Positions 34,481 to 44,916 of a DNA stretch of 52,722 nucleotides are shown one piece after another. The notes beneath the pieces are model-generated. The model had not been told where the DNA came from. It saw only the letters and a program-made list of their open reading frames with translations, and did no database searches. The stretch's first letter is position 1, and each line of letters begins with the position of its first letter. The stretch comes from Gammaproteobacteria bacterium (GTDB taxonomy: Bacteria; Pseudomonadota; Gammaproteobacteria; Pseudomonadales; Pseudohongiellaceae). The translations under genes were made by a program, and so were the position numbers. Where the stretch lies: positions 1 through 52,722 of the forward strand of contig JAURLP010000008.1 of the NCBI GenBank assembly GCA_030831165.1, written 5' to 3'.

Positions 34481-35281
34481 ATGTTAAACGTAGCAATTGG
34501 TGGTTCGAATGGCCGAATGGGGAAAGCGCTGGTCCAGGCGGCGATGGATGAGCCTGAGATAACTATAGGTGCGGCATCAGTAACTGAGAATTGCCCTTCT
34601 CTGGGTGAGGATGTTGGCCTGATCAGTGGGGTCGGTCCGCTGCATGTGGTCACTGTTGATGATTTTGAACAGGTGATGGACGATTTCGACTTGATGTTTG
34701 ATTTCACTGGTGCCGAAGCAACCATAATGCATCTGGATTTGTGCAGCCGCTATGGAAAAAAAATGGTGATCGGAACAACCGGGTTTACCTTGGAAGAAAA
34801 GCAGCATATCAAAGAAATAAGTAAGGAAATCGCTATTGTCTTTGCCCCTAATATGAGTGTGGGCGTAAATGTATTGTTTAAACTGATAGAACAAGCTACT
34901 GCCGTGTTAGGTGATTCCAGCGATATTGAGATTATAGAGGCCCATCACCGCAATAAGGTCGATGCCCCATCTGGCACGGCACTGCACATGGGTGAGGTGG
35001 CTGCCGGGGTGCTAGGCAGAAATTTATCTGAAGTTGCCGTCTATGGCCGAGAAGGGCTTGTCGGCAAAAGGCAGGATAAAACCATTGGTTTTGAAACCAT
35101 TCGTGCCGGCGATATTATTGGTGACCATACCATTATGTTTGCCAGCCCAGGGGAACGCCTTGAAATCAGTCATCGATCCAGTTCAAGAATGAATTACGCA
35201 ACTGGCGCCATTCGTGCAGCACTTTGGTTACAAGACAAAAAAAATGGCTTATACAATATGCAGGATGTTCTGGGCCTATAA
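34481..35281 (+). CDS. dapB: 4-hydroxy-tetrahydrodipicolinate reductase DapB
   Basis: A 266-residue enzyme of the lysine and meso-diaminopimelate pathway. The nucleotide site GSNGRMG is near residue 7. The signature EAHHRNKVDAPSGTA contains the catalytic HH and the Lys. FAPNMSVGVN and IRAGDIIGDHT follow, as expected. Length is normal. Here it lies between dnaJ and carA in the classical order, though transporter genes are inserted on both sides. Confidence 0.97.
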   Translation: MLNVAIGGSNGRMGKALVQAAMDEPEITIGAASVTENCPSLGEDVGLISGVGPLHVVTVDDFEQVMDDFDLMFDFTGAEATIMHLDLCSRYGKKMVIGTTGFTLEEKQHIKEISKEIAIVFAPNMSVGVNVLFKLIEQATAVLGDSSDIEIIEAHHRNKVDAPSGTALHMGEVAAGVLGRNLSEVAVYGREGLVGKRQDKTIGFETIRAGDIIGDHTIMFASPGERLEISHRSSSRMNYATGAIRAALWLQDKKNGLYNMQDVLGL

Positions 35282-35738
35282 AATTCGTGTTGGTAATTAA
35301 AAAAGGGCTATAAAAAACCCGCAAGGCAGGACCAGGCGGGTTAAGGGTGAGCTTGCAAAATATAAGGGGAAGCAAGCATGTTTATAAAGCATTTCATATC
35401 AATTACTAACTTCTACGCAGATAAATCTTTTCTGGATCAATCATCCACTGAAAAAATTTACTTTTCTCTTTTTTTTAATATTGAGGGGCTGTAGACATGG
35501 GAAATCAGCGATATTGTACTTGCTGTTTTATGTGAATTTCCGGGGGGGGGGTAATATCTTTTTAAAGCTTGTTTTGCTCTATAGGGTTTGATGGAAATAA
35601 ATTTTCTTAAGTGCTTTCCCAGATTAATGGAGCCCAGTAAATCCTTGCTAGAGCAAGCCATACAAAAGATTGGTGAGCACAGCGCTTTTCCCAATAAATA
35701 ATGCTTTGCCAAATAAATAAAACCACAAAGGATCAACA
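35282..35738. other. 457-bp intergenic region with a G10 tract
   Basis: After dapB a hairpin AACCCGC (35,316-35,322) / GCGGGTT (35,336-35,342) may end transcription, though it lacks a T-run. Next comes AT-rich sequence with a run of eight T near 35,470 and a run of ten G at 35,542-35,551. A minus-strand frame of 93 codons exists at 35,458-35,739 but lacks support. No RNA gene is recognised. Confidence 0.4.
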
Positions 35739-37115
35739 ATGAATCTGATGGTGCTAATAAATTTACTAATATTTGCTGCGCTGATTTATGTGCTGGCTGG
35801 CATGACGGGCAAAGGCTTTACCCTTAGCCAACGTGTATTTACCGGCTTAATGTTGGGCGTCGGTTTTGGCATCTTGCTGCAATTGTTTTCTCAATCAAAT
35901 CCGGAGGTCATTCCTGAAACGCTGGAGTGGAGTAATGTGGTTGGTACTGCTTATGTCAGCTTGCTGCGAGTGATTGTCATGCCCTTGATTCTGGTCTCAA
36001 TTTTGGCTGCTGTGATTAAGTTAAATGATTTGGCGAATCTTGGAAAAATCAGTATTTCGGTAATAGGACTCTTGCTATTGACGACCATGATAGCTGCCAT
36101 TGTAGGGATCACTATTAGCCTGCTGTTTGGTTTGAGTGCTGAGGGTTTTACTCAGGGAGCCAGAGAGTTGGCGCGAGAGGAAGTTTTACTCAATCGTCAG
36201 GCAGGTTTAAGCGTGATGAGTTTTCCAGATTTAGTCAGCTCTTTCTTGCCGCAGAATATCTTTAGTGACCTGGCAGGTTTGAGGGAAACCTCGGTTATTG
36301 CGGTGGTGATTTTCGCCATTATTCTAGGGATTGCGGGACTGCAGATGACCAAGGATGATGCTGAAAAAGGTGCCACTTTCAGACACTTTATAGATGTATC
36401 ACAAAGCTTGGTGCTGAAACTTGTGCGACTGGTGATTGGCTTTACCCCTTATGGCGTACTGGCGTTAATTTTTAATGTGGCCGCAAGTTCAGAGCTCGCA
36501 GATATACTGGATCTCTTGAGTTTTATAGTCGCGTCGTATTTTGCCATTCTGGTCATGTTTGGCATTCACGGGTTTCTGTTGTTTTTATTCAAAGTTAACC
36601 CGATAGATTATTTTAAAAAGGTAGGACCGGTGTTGGCCTTTGCTTTCACCTCGAGAAGTTCGATGGCCACCATTCCGCTCAATGTTGAAATGCAGGTGAA
36701 TGAATTAGGGAATTCTCCTGTGATTGCGAATTTCTCTGCCAGTTTTGGATCAACGATTGGGCAGAATGGTTGCGCCGGTATTTATCCGGCCATGCTGGCC
36801 GTTATGACTGCGCCGAGTATGGGTATCGATCCAACGAGTATTAGTTTTTTAGTCACATTGATTGCTATAGTAACTATAAGTTCGTTGGGTGTGGCAGGCG
36901 TGGGTGGTGGCGCTACCTTTGCTGCTTTGATGGTTTTACCAGCATTGGGTTTGCCGGTTGTGTTAGTTGCCCTGTTAATTTCCATTGAGCCACTAATCGA
37001 TATGGCAAGAACGGCCTTAAATGTGAGTGGCGCAATGACAGCAGGAACAATTACATCCCGCCTGTTAGAACCTAAAGAGATCAAGCAGTCAGAAGAAGCA
37101 GGAGTCAGTAAATAA
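35739..37115 (+). CDS. Sodium:dicarboxylate/cystine symporter (TcyP-like)
   Basis: A 458-residue membrane protein of the DAACS family. The N-terminal LAGMTGKGFTLSQRVFTGL with LLRVIVMPLILVSI and the region AFTSRSSMATIPLN (the serine-rich hairpin) fit the L-cystine carrier branch (TcyP). The transport motif GQNGCAG and a final conserved NVSGAMTAG are present. It is 1 bp upstream of a sulfurtransferase gene, which supports sulfur-amino-acid uptake. Dicarboxylate transport remains possible. Confidence 0.88.
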   Translation: MNLMVLINLLIFAALIYVLAGMTGKGFTLSQRVFTGLMLGVGFGILLQLFSQSNPEVIPETLEWSNVVGTAYVSLLRVIVMPLILVSILAAVIKLNDLANLGKISISVIGLLLLTTMIAAIVGITISLLFGLSAEGFTQGARELAREEVLLNRQAGLSVMSFPDLVSSFLPQNIFSDLAGLRETSVIAVVIFAIILGIAGLQMTKDDAEKGATFRHFIDVSQSLVLKLVRLVIGFTPYGVLALIFNVAASSELADILDLLSFIVASYFAILVMFGIHGFLLFLFKVNPIDYFKKVGPVLAFAFTSRSSMATIPLNVEMQVNELGNSPVIANFSASFGSTIGQNGCAGIYPAMLAVMTAPSMGIDPTSISFLVTLIAIVTISSLGVAGVGGGATFAALMVLPALGLPVVLVALLISIEPLIDMARTALNVSGAMTAGTITSRLLEPKEIKQSEEAGVSK

Positions 37116-37116
37116 A

Positions 37117-37962
37117 ATGAACTATCTCATCACGGCAAATGAATTAATACAGCAACAAAAAAATGGGGACAGTCTTCTGGTGTTTGATTGTCGTTGCAGT
37201 CTTATGGATGCTGAGGCAGGAAAAAAAGCCTATCTGGAAAGGCATATCCCCGGCGCTTTTTACGCGGATTTAAATAAACAACTGAGTAGCCCGCATCGGC
37301 CTGAAATTACTGGCAGGCACCCTTTACCAGACAGAAACGACTGGATTAAGCAGGTGCAGCAGTGGGGTATTTGGCCGGAACATAGAGTGGTTGTTTATGA
37401 TGATGTTGGAGGTGTATTTGCGGCCAGATTATGGTGGCTATTGCGCTGGATAGGGCATGATAATACGGCCGTGTTAAATGGTGGCTGGCAGGCATGGCTT
37501 GAAGCAGGTGGTGAGAATACTGACAAGCTTCCGGAAGCCCTGGCAACATCAGATTATGATTATGCTGAACTCGAAGCGCTCACGAAGACGATTGAGGTTG
37601 AAGATATTGATGTAGCGAGTCAGTTGTTACTTGACGCGCGTGAAGCAAAACGCTTTGCCGGCGAAATGGAACCTATTGATCCGGTTGCGGGTCACATACC
37701 AGGGGCTATTTGCTCCCCTACCAGTGGCAACACCAATTCCACTGGAGAGTTTAAGTCGGCTGATGAATTGCGAGAAAAATTTGCGCCGGTGCTTGAGGCA
37801 GGGCAAAAAGAGATCGTCTGCTATTGCGGCTCTGGCGTGAGTGCGGCCCATAATATTCTGGCTATGCGCGTTGCGGGACTGGATGAACCAAGTTTATATG
37901 TGGGCTCCTGGAGTGAATGGATCACTGACCCAACAAGGCCTATTGCAACCGGAATGAAATAA
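37117..37962 (+). CDS. Rhodanese-type sulfurtransferase (thiosulfate / 3-mercaptopyruvate)
   Basis: A 281-residue protein made of two rhodanese domains. The first is inactive and structural (DCRCSLMDAEAGK, RHIPGAFYADL). The second carries the active loop CYCGSGV with Cys237 as the sulfur acceptor. The CGSGV loop favours mercaptopyruvate sulfurtransferase (SseA-like). It follows the cystine-type symporter by 1 bp, in one transcript, so both probably serve cysteine sulfur use. Confidence 0.9.
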   Translation: MNYLITANELIQQQKNGDSLLVFDCRCSLMDAEAGKKAYLERHIPGAFYADLNKQLSSPHRPEITGRHPLPDRNDWIKQVQQWGIWPEHRVVVYDDVGGVFAARLWWLLRWIGHDNTAVLNGGWQAWLEAGGENTDKLPEALATSDYDYAELEALTKTIEVEDIDVASQLLLDAREAKRFAGEMEPIDPVAGHIPGAICSPTSGNTNSTGEFKSADELREKFAPVLEAGQKEIVCYCGSGVSAAHNILAMRVAGLDEPSLYVGSWSEWITDPTRPIATGMK

Positions 37963-37978
37963 GCACTAATCAAGCGAT

Positions 37979-38722
37979 ATGAAAAAAGCTATTTTTCTTA
38001 TGCTAAGCCTATCGGCATTTACTTTACTGAGTGCTTCACAGGTATTGGCACAAGCATCAACTGAACATGACTACCTAAGCCTGATCTCGGAATATGTTTA
38101 TAAAATTGAAAATATTTACGATGGGAATTGGGCCTTTACCTATAGAGTTGAAGATAAAATTGAGATGGAGACTCGCACGGTTCGACGAGACACCAGTTTG
38201 CCCTTCCTTGAAAGTGAAACCTTGCTTGCGATCAATGGCATGCCGCCTTCTGAAGAAAGGCTGCAACGGCATGCTGAGCGAAGGCAGCGAGCATTACGTC
38301 GCAGACAAAATAATGAGAATCGACCAGTAGAAGATGAAGAAGAAGGCAATGAAAAGGATCGATTTCTGGAGATGATCATTCCAGAGAGTATTCACCTGAT
38401 AAAGCAGGAAAAGCAATTGCTTTACCTTGGCTTTAAGGCCGTCGAAGAAGATCGTGAAAAGATTTATGAAAATCTTCAGGGTACCTTAATACTTGATCTT
38501 GACGCTGAATATATAAAAGAATTGCAGGTGAGAGTAACAGAGCCATTCTCTCCCTTTTTTCTATCAAAAGTTGAAGGCGGCTATTTTTCAATACGCTTTG
38601 ACTTGTTTGATGGTGTTCCCATGCAAACAGAAATAAGCTTTGAGTTGCAGGGCCATGCCTTTTATATCAGAGACCTGACTGAAGATCGTGAAGTTGAGTG
38701 GATGGACTTTGAAAAAATTTAA
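37979..38722 (+). CDS. Unknown secreted protein
   Basis: A 247-residue protein with a signal peptide ending near QVLAQ (residue 25). It has a charged central part rich in Arg and Glu (residues 95-130, with RRQRALRRRQNN) between two beta-rich segments. No family recognised and no catalytic motif. It begins 16 bp after the sulfurtransferase gene and is likely in the same operon. A periplasmic protein by inference. Confidence 0.7.
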   Translation: MKKAIFLMLSLSAFTLLSASQVLAQASTEHDYLSLISEYVYKIENIYDGNWAFTYRVEDKIEMETRTVRRDTSLPFLESETLLAINGMPPSEERLQRHAERRQRALRRRQNNENRPVEDEEEGNEKDRFLEMIIPESIHLIKQEKQLLYLGFKAVEEDREKIYENLQGTLILDLDAEYIKELQVRVTEPFSPFFLSKVEGGYFSIRFDLFDGVPMQTEISFELQGHAFYIRDLTEDREVEWMDFEKI

Positions 38723-38783
38723 TCTGCTCAGAACTTTATGAAAATCTCAATTGGAGTAATTAGCAATTAAAGGTATTCATTAC

Positions 38784-39647
38784 TTGCAGTTAATTATTCT
38801 TGCTGCAGTTTGGGGCTCGTCGTTTTTATTCATGCGCATTGCCAGCCCTGAATTTGGCCCGATTTCGCTGATCTCTCTGCGTTTATTTATCTCGGCAATC
38901 GCACTTTTCCCTTTTCTGCTTTTCAGGAAAGAGACTGCAATAGTGCTGGCCAACTGGCCTAAGTTTTTATGGGCGGGACTGAACACTACAGCAATTCCTT
39001 TTACTTTATTTAGTTATGTCACGCTTTCACTTACTGCTGGCAACACCTCGCTGTTAAATGGAACGGTGCCCATGTTCAGTGCCATCATTGCCTGGTTCTG
39101 GTTGAAAGAAAAACTATCTGTTGTCGGGATTATTGGATTAGTGATGGGTTTTCTTGGAGTATTTATTCTGGCATCTCCTGAAGGAGGGGACTCGAAGGTT
39201 CTATGGTTTCCAGTATTAGCAGCACTAGTTGCCTCGGCTTCATATGGCTATGGCAGTTGTTTCTCTCGGCTCCATATGCAGGGCTTCTCCTCAATTACTA
39301 TTGCCTCAGGCACACAATTTTTTGCGGCAATATTCATGCTGCCCTTTGGGCTGTTTTTTTGGCCAGAAACTAGCCCTTCGATGCTATCCTGGCTTAGTGT
39401 TTTATCTTTGGGTATCGTCAGTACCGCATTTTCCTTGATTTTTTTCTTTCGTCTTTTACAGCAGATTGGTGTTGCCAATACTGTTTCAGTCGCTTATTTG
39501 ATTCCTGTATTCGGCATACTGTGGGGTTACCTATTTCTTGATGAAGTGGTGACCCCGGGAGTGTTGATAGGAGGAGTCGGTATTTTTATCGGCATCGCAC
39601 TGACGACTAACTCCGCAGGCAAAAAAGGCAAGAAATTAGAGAATTAA
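38784..39647 (+). CDS. EamA-family (DMT) transporter
   Basis: A 287-residue drug/metabolite-type transporter with ten predicted helices in two EamA repeats. It starts ILAAVWGSSFLFMRIASPEFGP, typical of the family. It begins at TTG with AAAGG 10 bp upstream; no ATG is available in frame before the first helix. Substrate unknown. It ends the cystine/sulfurtransferase gene row. Confidence 0.85.
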   Translation: MQLIILAAVWGSSFLFMRIASPEFGPISLISLRLFISAIALFPFLLFRKETAIVLANWPKFLWAGLNTTAIPFTLFSYVTLSLTAGNTSLLNGTVPMFSAIIAWFWLKEKLSVVGIIGLVMGFLGVFILASPEGGDSKVLWFPVLAALVASASYGYGSCFSRLHMQGFSSITIASGTQFFAAIFMLPFGLFFWPETSPSMLSWLSVLSLGIVSTAFSLIFFFRLLQQIGVANTVSVAYLIPVFGILWGYLFLDEVVTPGVLIGGVGIFIGIALTTNSAGKKGKKLEN

Positions 39648-39902
39648 TTTAAGATGTTCTGGACATTAGGGTGCTAATTTTTATAGAATGCTCGCTCAAG
39701 ATGAGTGGTCCTGGATTGGAAAAATTTTGATGAAAAGCGGAAAGAGTTTTTGCTCTTTCCGCTTTTTTTTAGATGTTACTTTTGTTTTTGTTGCTACGAT
39801 CGTTGCTACATTAATAGTTAGAAGTGCATTTAAAGACCTGCCACAGGTTTCGCTCTCCCAAATAAAAATTCATATACCAGCAATAAACTGAGGAAGTTTA
39901 TA
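39648..39902 (+). promoter_or_regulatory. carAB leader region
   Basis: 255 bp before carA. A promoter-like pair TGGACA (near 39,660) and TATAGA (near 39,682) is followed by a strong hairpin at 39,734-39,765. A short frame (39,730-39,891, 53 codons, preceded by GGAAAA) runs through this hairpin and ends at a TGA that overlaps the carA ribosome-binding site AGGAAG. This layout resembles leader-peptide attenuators such as that of pyrBI, but the hairpin may just end the upstream gene. Confidence 0.4.
39734..39770 (+). terminator. Strong rho-independent terminator or attenuator before carA
   Basis: 13-bp perfect arms AAAGCGGAAAGAG (39,734-39,746) and CTCTTTCCGCTTT (39,753-39,765), six-base loop TTTTTG, then a T-run to 39,770. 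By itself it is a strong terminator. Whether it ends the EamA transcript or attenuates carAB is unresolved. Confidence 0.88.
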
Positions 39903-41066
39903 GTGTCATCTTGCGCCTACAAATCAGCCATCCTAGTTTTAGAAGACGGGTCTATATTTAAAGGTAAGTCTATTGGGGCCGAAGGGATATCAACCGGAGA
40001 AGTGGTTTTTAATACAGCCATGACGGGTTACCAGGAAATACTGACAGACCCTTCCTATGCCAAACAAATAGTGACTTTGACCTATCCTCACATTGGTAAT
40101 ACGGGCACGACTTCTGAAGATGAAGAGTCTTCAAAGGTTTGGGCCTCAGGGTTGGTAATTAGGGACTTACCTTTACTGGCAAGCAATTTTCGCAATGAAG
40201 AAAATCTGGATGATTATCTGCGAGCACGGAATATTGTGGCAATTGCCGATATCGATACTCGGCGCCTAACCCGAATTCTGTGCGACAGAGGCGCAACCAA
40301 TGGCTGCTTGTTAGCTGGCGGTATAGTGTCTGAAGATATTGAATCTGCAAAAGCCCAGGCTTTAAAAGCGGCCTCAGAATTCCCAGGTTTAGTTGGAATG
40401 GACCTTGCCAAAGAAGTCACTTGTTCAAGCCAATATGAATGGACAGAAGGCAGTTGGCAACTGGGGCAGGGTCATGCTGGGCAAGTCCCGCCAACCAAGC
40501 ATCATATAGTGGCGTATGATTTTGGCGTTAAACGCAATATTTTACGTATGCTGCGAGACCGTGGCTGCCAGGTCACAGTGGTTCCGGCTAAAACACCTGC
40601 TAGCGAAGTCCTGGGTATGAAGCCTGACGGTGTGTTTTTATCCAACGGCCCGGGTGATCCAGAGCCTTGTGATTATGCCATAGCAGCGATCAAGGAAATT
40701 CTCGACACCGATACACCGATTTTCGGGATTTGCCTTGGTCATCAGCTACTGGCTTTGGCCAGTGGTGCTCAAACAGCACAAATGAAACTGGGCCATCATG
40801 GCGCTAATCATCCAGTGCAAGATAAAGAGCAGAGGCGAGTTTTTATTACTAGTCAAAATCACGGTTTTGCGGTAGATGAGGCCAGCTTGCCAGAAAATTT
40901 AAGGGCGACTCATCATTCTTTATTTGACGGTTCATTGCAGGGAATTCACAGGACTGATAAAGCCGCTTTTGGTTTCCAGGGGCATCCGGAAGCGAGTCCT
41001 GGTCCGCATGATATAGCCCCGGTTTTTGATCATTTTATTAAACTCATGAACGATAGAGTGAGATAA
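39903..41066 (+). CDS. carA: Carbamoyl-phosphate synthase small subunit
   Basis: A 387-residue glutaminase subunit. It starts with GTG at 39,903, with AGGAAG upstream. The N-terminal domain has [18 protein letters not shown], and the class I amidotransferase domain has Cys277 in GICLGHQ and the His361 and Glu363 of GHPEAS. It supplies ammonia to CarB for carbamoyl phosphate (arginine and pyrimidine synthesis). carB begins 8 bp downstream. Confidence 0.98.
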   Translation: MSSCAYKSAILVLEDGSIFKGKSIGAEGISTGEVVFNTAMTGYQEILTDPSYAKQIVTLTYPHIGNTGTTSEDEESSKVWASGLVIRDLPLLASNFRNEENLDDYLRARNIVAIADIDTRRLTRILCDRGATNGCLLAGGIVSEDIESAKAQALKAASEFPGLVGMDLAKEVTCSSQYEWTEGSWQLGQGHAGQVPPTKHHIVAYDFGVKRNILRMLRDRGCQVTVVPAKTPASEVLGMKPDGVFLSNGPGDPEPCDYAIAAIKEILDTDTPIFGICLGHQLLALASGAQTAQMKLGHHGANHPVQDKEQRRVFITSQNHGFAVDEASLPENLRATHHSLFDGSLQGIHRTDKAAFGFQGHPEASPGPHDIAPVFDHFIKLMNDRVR

Positions 41067-41074
41067 CTAACAGA

Positions 41075-44000
41075 ATGCCTAAACGTACTGACATCAACAG
41101 CATATTAATCATTGGAGCAGGGCCCATTGTCATCGGTCAGGCTTGTGAATTTGACTATTCCGGAGCACAGGCTTGTCAGGCTTTGCGAGAAGAAGGTTAC
41201 CGAATTATTTTGGTGAATTCAAATCCGGCCACCATCATGACTGATCCTAATATGGCAGACGCAACTTATATTGAGCCTATTGAATGGAAGGTACTGGAAA
41301 AAATAATTGCCAAAGAAAAACCTGATGCAATCTTGCCGACCATGGGTGGTCAGACAGCGCTTAACTGCGCTCTGGATCTGGACAAGCATGGGGTCCTGAA
41401 AAAATATAATGTGGAATTAATTGGTGCTAAAAAGCAGGCCATTGATAAAGCCGAAGACCGCGAATTATTTGATAATGCGATGGTTGCCATCGGCCTGGAA
41501 ACGCCAAAGCACAGAATGGCTCGAAGCATGGAAGAGGCCCTGGAGGCGCAAAAAGAGCTCGGATTTCCCTGTATTATTCGACCCTCTTTCACCATGGGAG
41601 GCAGTGGCGGTGGTATTGCCTATAACAAGGAAGAATTTGAAGAAATTTGTAAGCGCGGATTAGACCTCAGCCCGACCAATGAATTATTGATTGATGAATC
41701 CTTAATTGGCTGGAAAGAATACGAACTGGAAGTGGTCAGAGATAAAAATGATAACTGCATCATTGTTTGTACCATTGAAAATTTTGATCCCATGGGGGTC
41801 CACACCGGAGATTCAATTACGGTTGCACCATCGCAGACCCTAACCGATAAGGAATATCAAATTATGCGTAATGCTGCCATTGCAATATTACGTGAAATTG
41901 GGGTTGAGACGGGTGGCTCTAATGTGCAATTTGGCGTTAACCCTGAAGACGGACGTCTAGTGGTTATTGAGATGAATCCGCGGGTATCCCGTTCTTCAGC
42001 ATTGGCATCAAAGGCCACTGGTTTTCCCATTGCCCGAGTGGCAGCAAAGCTGGCCGTTGGCTTTACACTTGATGAATTAAGTAATGAGATTACGGGTGGT
42101 GCGACACCGGCTTCCTTTGAGCCATCCATTGATTATGTCGTGACTAAGATTCCACGTTTTACTTTTGAAAAATTTCCACAAGCTCCTGATCGTTTAACGA
42201 CGCAAATGAAATCTGTGGGTGAGGTCATGGCGATAGGTCGAACTTTTCAGGAGTCTTTGCAAAAAGCGTTACGCGGCCTTGAAATTGGCATAAGCGGCTT
42301 TGATCCTGTGCATGATGTTGAATCAAGTGATGCCGATAATATTTTATTGCGCGAATTAAAAGAAGCAGGTTGTGATCGTATTCGTTACGTTGCTGATGCT
42401 TTTCGCAAAGGTATGAGTGTCGAGGATTTGTTTGAATACACGGCTATCGATCGGTGGTTTTTAATACAAATTCAAGACATTATTTTGGAAGAAAAAGCCT
42501 TGGCTGATAAAGGTGTAAGTGCTTTAGATAAAGATTTACTTTTCCGCCTTAAACGCAAAGGCTTCTCTGATAAACGCCTTGCAGACGTGTTAAAGGTCAA
42601 GGAGAGCCTTATACGTAATAAGCGGTATGAGCTGGATATTCGGCCAGTATACAAGCGCGTGGATACCTGTGCCGCTGAGTTTCGGTCTACCACCGCCTAT
42701 ATGTATTCGACCTATGAAGAAGAATGTGAAGCTGATGTCAGTGATCGCGAAAAAATTATTGTGTTGGGCGGAGGTCCAAACCGAATTGGCCAGGGCATAG
42801 AGTTTGATTATTGTTGCGTGCATGCGGCGCTAGCCATGCGTGAAATGGGTTTCGAAACCATCATGGTTAACTGTAACCCTGAAACAGTATCCACGGATTA
42901 TAATATTTCTGATCGTCTGTATTTTGAACCCATCACGCTCGAAGATGTGATGGAAATAGTTCATATCGAAAAGCCCAAAGGCGTCATCGTGCAGTTTGGC
43001 GGTCAGACACCACTAAAATTAGTCACAGCCCTGGAAGAACTCGGTGTGCCGATTATCGGAACCTCAGCGGATGCAATCGACCGGGCTGAAGACCGTGAAC
43101 GCTTTCAGCTTATGATTAAAAAATTAGGCTTATTGCAGCCCCCCAATGCGACCGTCAGAAGTCTTGAGCAAGCCATCATTGAAGCTGAGAAGATTGGATA
43201 TCCTTTGGTGGTCAGGCCATCTTATGTATTGGGTGGCAGGGCAATGGAGATCGTTTATAACGAGGCTGAATTAAAACGTTATATCAACGAAGCTGTACAA
43301 GTGTCTAATGAGAGTCCGGTATTACTTGATTACTTCCTGAATTCAGCCATTGAAATGGATGTTGATGTGCTGAGTGATGGCAAGCAAGTTGTGGTGGGTT
43401 CCATTATGCAGCATATCGAGCAGGCTGGCGTGCATTCGGGTGACTCGGCCTGTTCACTGCCGCCTTATAGTTTGCCAATGGACGTGCAGAATATTATTAG
43501 AGAGCAGTGCGTAAAGATGGCTTTGGAATTGGGTGTTGTCGGTTTGATGAATGCTCAATTGGCCTATCAGGATGGTGAAGTGTATATCATTGAAGTCAAT
43601 CCGCGGGCATCAAGAACTGTTCCATTTGTATCCAAGTGCATAGGAGTATCACTGGCTAAAATAGCCGCCAAATGTATGGCGGGAATGACGCTGGAAGAAT
43701 TAGGTTTTACTAAAGAAATCGTGCCAACTTTCTATTCTGTCAAAGAAGCTATTTTCCCCTTTAACAAGTTTCCAGGCGTTGACCCTATTCTTGGGCCGGA
43801 AATGAAATCGACTGGAGAAGTCATGGGGACTGGCTCTACATTTGCGGAAGCATATTATAAATCACAAAGTTTCAGTGCTCTGGATATACAAAAAGGCAGT
43901 AAGGTGTTTATCAGCGTCAGGGATGCGGATAAAGCCGAGCTTCCTGAGGTTGCAAAAAGATTTCATGATCTTGGTTTCAAACTTATAGCGACCAAGGGCA

Positions 44001-44293
44001 GTGCCGAGGTGATTGCTGAAGCCGGTTTGCCCGTTGAAAAAGTGAATAAAGTCATGGAAGGCCGCCCTCACATAGTAGATATGTTGAAAAATGATCAAAT
44101 AGACCTTATCGTAAACACTACTGAAGGTAGGCAGGCTATCGCCGATTCCGCCACTATCAGAAGTACAGCTTTGCGCCATAGTGTTTATTGCACAACAACC
44201 ATTGCCAGCGCCAAGGCGGTGTGTGATGCTCTGTTTTTCGGTGGTGATATTTCAGTTAACAGTCTGCAAGACCTGACAGCCTCTATACACTAA
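41075..44293 (+). CDS. carB: Carbamoyl-phosphate synthase large subunit
   Basis: A full-length 1,072-residue CarB. Two homologous ATP-grasp halves are visible: the first with [20 protein letters not shown] and [12 protein letters not shown], the second with [19 protein letters not shown] and [15 protein letters not shown]. The C-terminal allosteric MGS-like domain (from about 930) contains FISVRDADK and VNTTEG. It makes carbamoyl phosphate from bicarbonate, ATP and ammonia from CarA. Confidence 0.98.
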   Translation: MPKRTDINSILIIGAGPIVIGQACEFDYSGAQACQALREEGYRIILVNSNPATIMTDPNMADATYIEPIEWKVLEKIIAKEKPDAILPTMGGQTALNCALDLDKHGVLKKYNVELIGAKKQAIDKAEDRELFDNAMVAIGLETPKHRMARSMEEALEAQKELGFPCIIRPSFTMGGSGGGIAYNKEEFEEICKRGLDLSPTNELLIDESLIGWKEYELEVVRDKNDNCIIVCTIENFDPMGVHTGDSITVAPSQTLTDKEYQIMRNAAIAILREIGVETGGSNVQFGVNPEDGRLVVIEMNPRVSRSSALASKATGFPIARVAAKLAVGFTLDELSNEITGGATPASFEPSIDYVVTKIPRFTFEKFPQAPDRLTTQMKSVGEVMAIGRTFQESLQKALRGLEIGISGFDPVHDVESSDADNILLRELKEAGCDRIRYVADAFRKGMSVEDLFEYTAIDRWFLIQIQDIILEEKALADKGVSALDKDLLFRLKRKGFSDKRLADVLKVKESLIRNKRYELDIRPVYKRVDTCAAEFRSTTAYMYSTYEEECEADVSDREKIIVLGGGPNRIGQGIEFDYCCVHAALAMREMGFETIMVNCNPETVSTDYNISDRLYFEPITLEDVMEIVHIEKPKGVIVQFGGQTPLKLVTALEELGVPIIGTSADAIDRAEDRERFQLMIKKLGLLQPPNATVRSLEQAIIEAEKIGYPLVVRPSYVLGGRAMEIVYNEAELKRYINEAVQVSNESPVLLDYFLNSAIEMDVDVLSDGKQVVVGSIMQHIEQAGVHSGDSACSLPPYSLPMDVQNIIREQCVKMALELGVVGLMNAQLAYQDGEVYIIEVNPRASRTVPFVSKCIGVSLAKIAAKCMAGMTLEELGFTKEIVPTFYSVKEAIFPFNKFPGVDPILGPEMKSTGEVMGTGSTFAEAYYKSQSFSALDIQKGSKVFISVRDADKAELPEVAKRFHDLGFKLIATKGSAEVIAEAGLPVEKVNKVMEGRPHIVDMLKNDQIDLIVNTTEGRQAIADSATIRSTALRHSVYCTTTIASAKAVCDALFFGGDISVNSLQDLTASIH

Positions 44294-44330
44294 CCCAGAC
44301 AAATTTTAAGTCTGCAAATATATTGGGAAG

Positions 44331-44810
44331 ATGATGAGAAAAGTACCTATGACATTCGGTGGTGCCGAGGCATTGAGAGAAGAACTTAATGAATTGAAAA
44401 CCCAGAAGCGGCCAAAAATAGTTCAAGCCATTGCGGAAGCCAGAGAGCACGGCGACCTGAAGGAAAATGCTGAATATCATGCTGCGCGTGAGCAACAAAG
44501 CTTTTGTGAAGGTCGCATCAAAGAAATTGAAGGTAAGTTAGCCGATTCAGAGATTATTGATATCCGTACGATCCCTAATACCGGAAAAGTAATTTTTGGA
44601 TCTACAGTCACACTGTATAACCTGGATACTCAGAAAAAAGTGACTTATCAGATTGTTGGTGAAGATGAAGCGGATGTAAAAAATAATAAAATTTCAGTTG
44701 GTTCACCTATCTCCCGTGCCATGATGGGAAAAAGTGAGGGAGATGAAATAATCGTCAAAGCCCCTGGTGGTGAAGTCGAATATGAAATTGAACAGGTGCA
44801 GCATATTTAA
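44331..44810 (+). CDS. greA: Transcription elongation factor GreA
   Basis: A 159-residue (or 158 from the second ATG) factor. The N-terminal coiled coil that enters the RNA polymerase channel contains [18 protein letters not shown] with the acidic tip, and the C-terminal FKBP-like domain has [20 protein letters not shown] and [10 protein letters not shown]. It restarts backtracked polymerase. It follows carB, as in many gammaproteobacteria. GGGAAG precedes the tandem ATG. Confidence 0.97.
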   Translation: MMRKVPMTFGGAEALREELNELKTQKRPKIVQAIAEAREHGDLKENAEYHAAREQQSFCEGRIKEIEGKLADSEIIDIRTIPNTGKVIFGSTVTLYNLDTQKKVTYQIVGEDEADVKNNKISVGSPISRAMMGKSEGDEIIVKAPGGEVEYEIEQVQHI

Positions 44811-44916
44811 ATAATAAGAATTCAGATTCTTGCTGTTTTCTTTTTGCCGCCTTTGAATTTAATGTCAGCAATAAAAATCTGCTATGATGCGCGCCCGTGA
44901 TCATCAGGCAAGCCCC

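Noticed and set aside
35458-35739. 93-codon minus-strand frame
   Set aside because: No ribosome-binding site, odd composition spanning the poly-G and poly-T tracts, and no recognisable domain.
39688-39891. 67-codon frame before carA as an ordinary protein gene
   Set aside because: Its first ATG has no ribosome-binding site and the frame runs through a terminator. Only the shorter version (39,730) is considered, as a leader.
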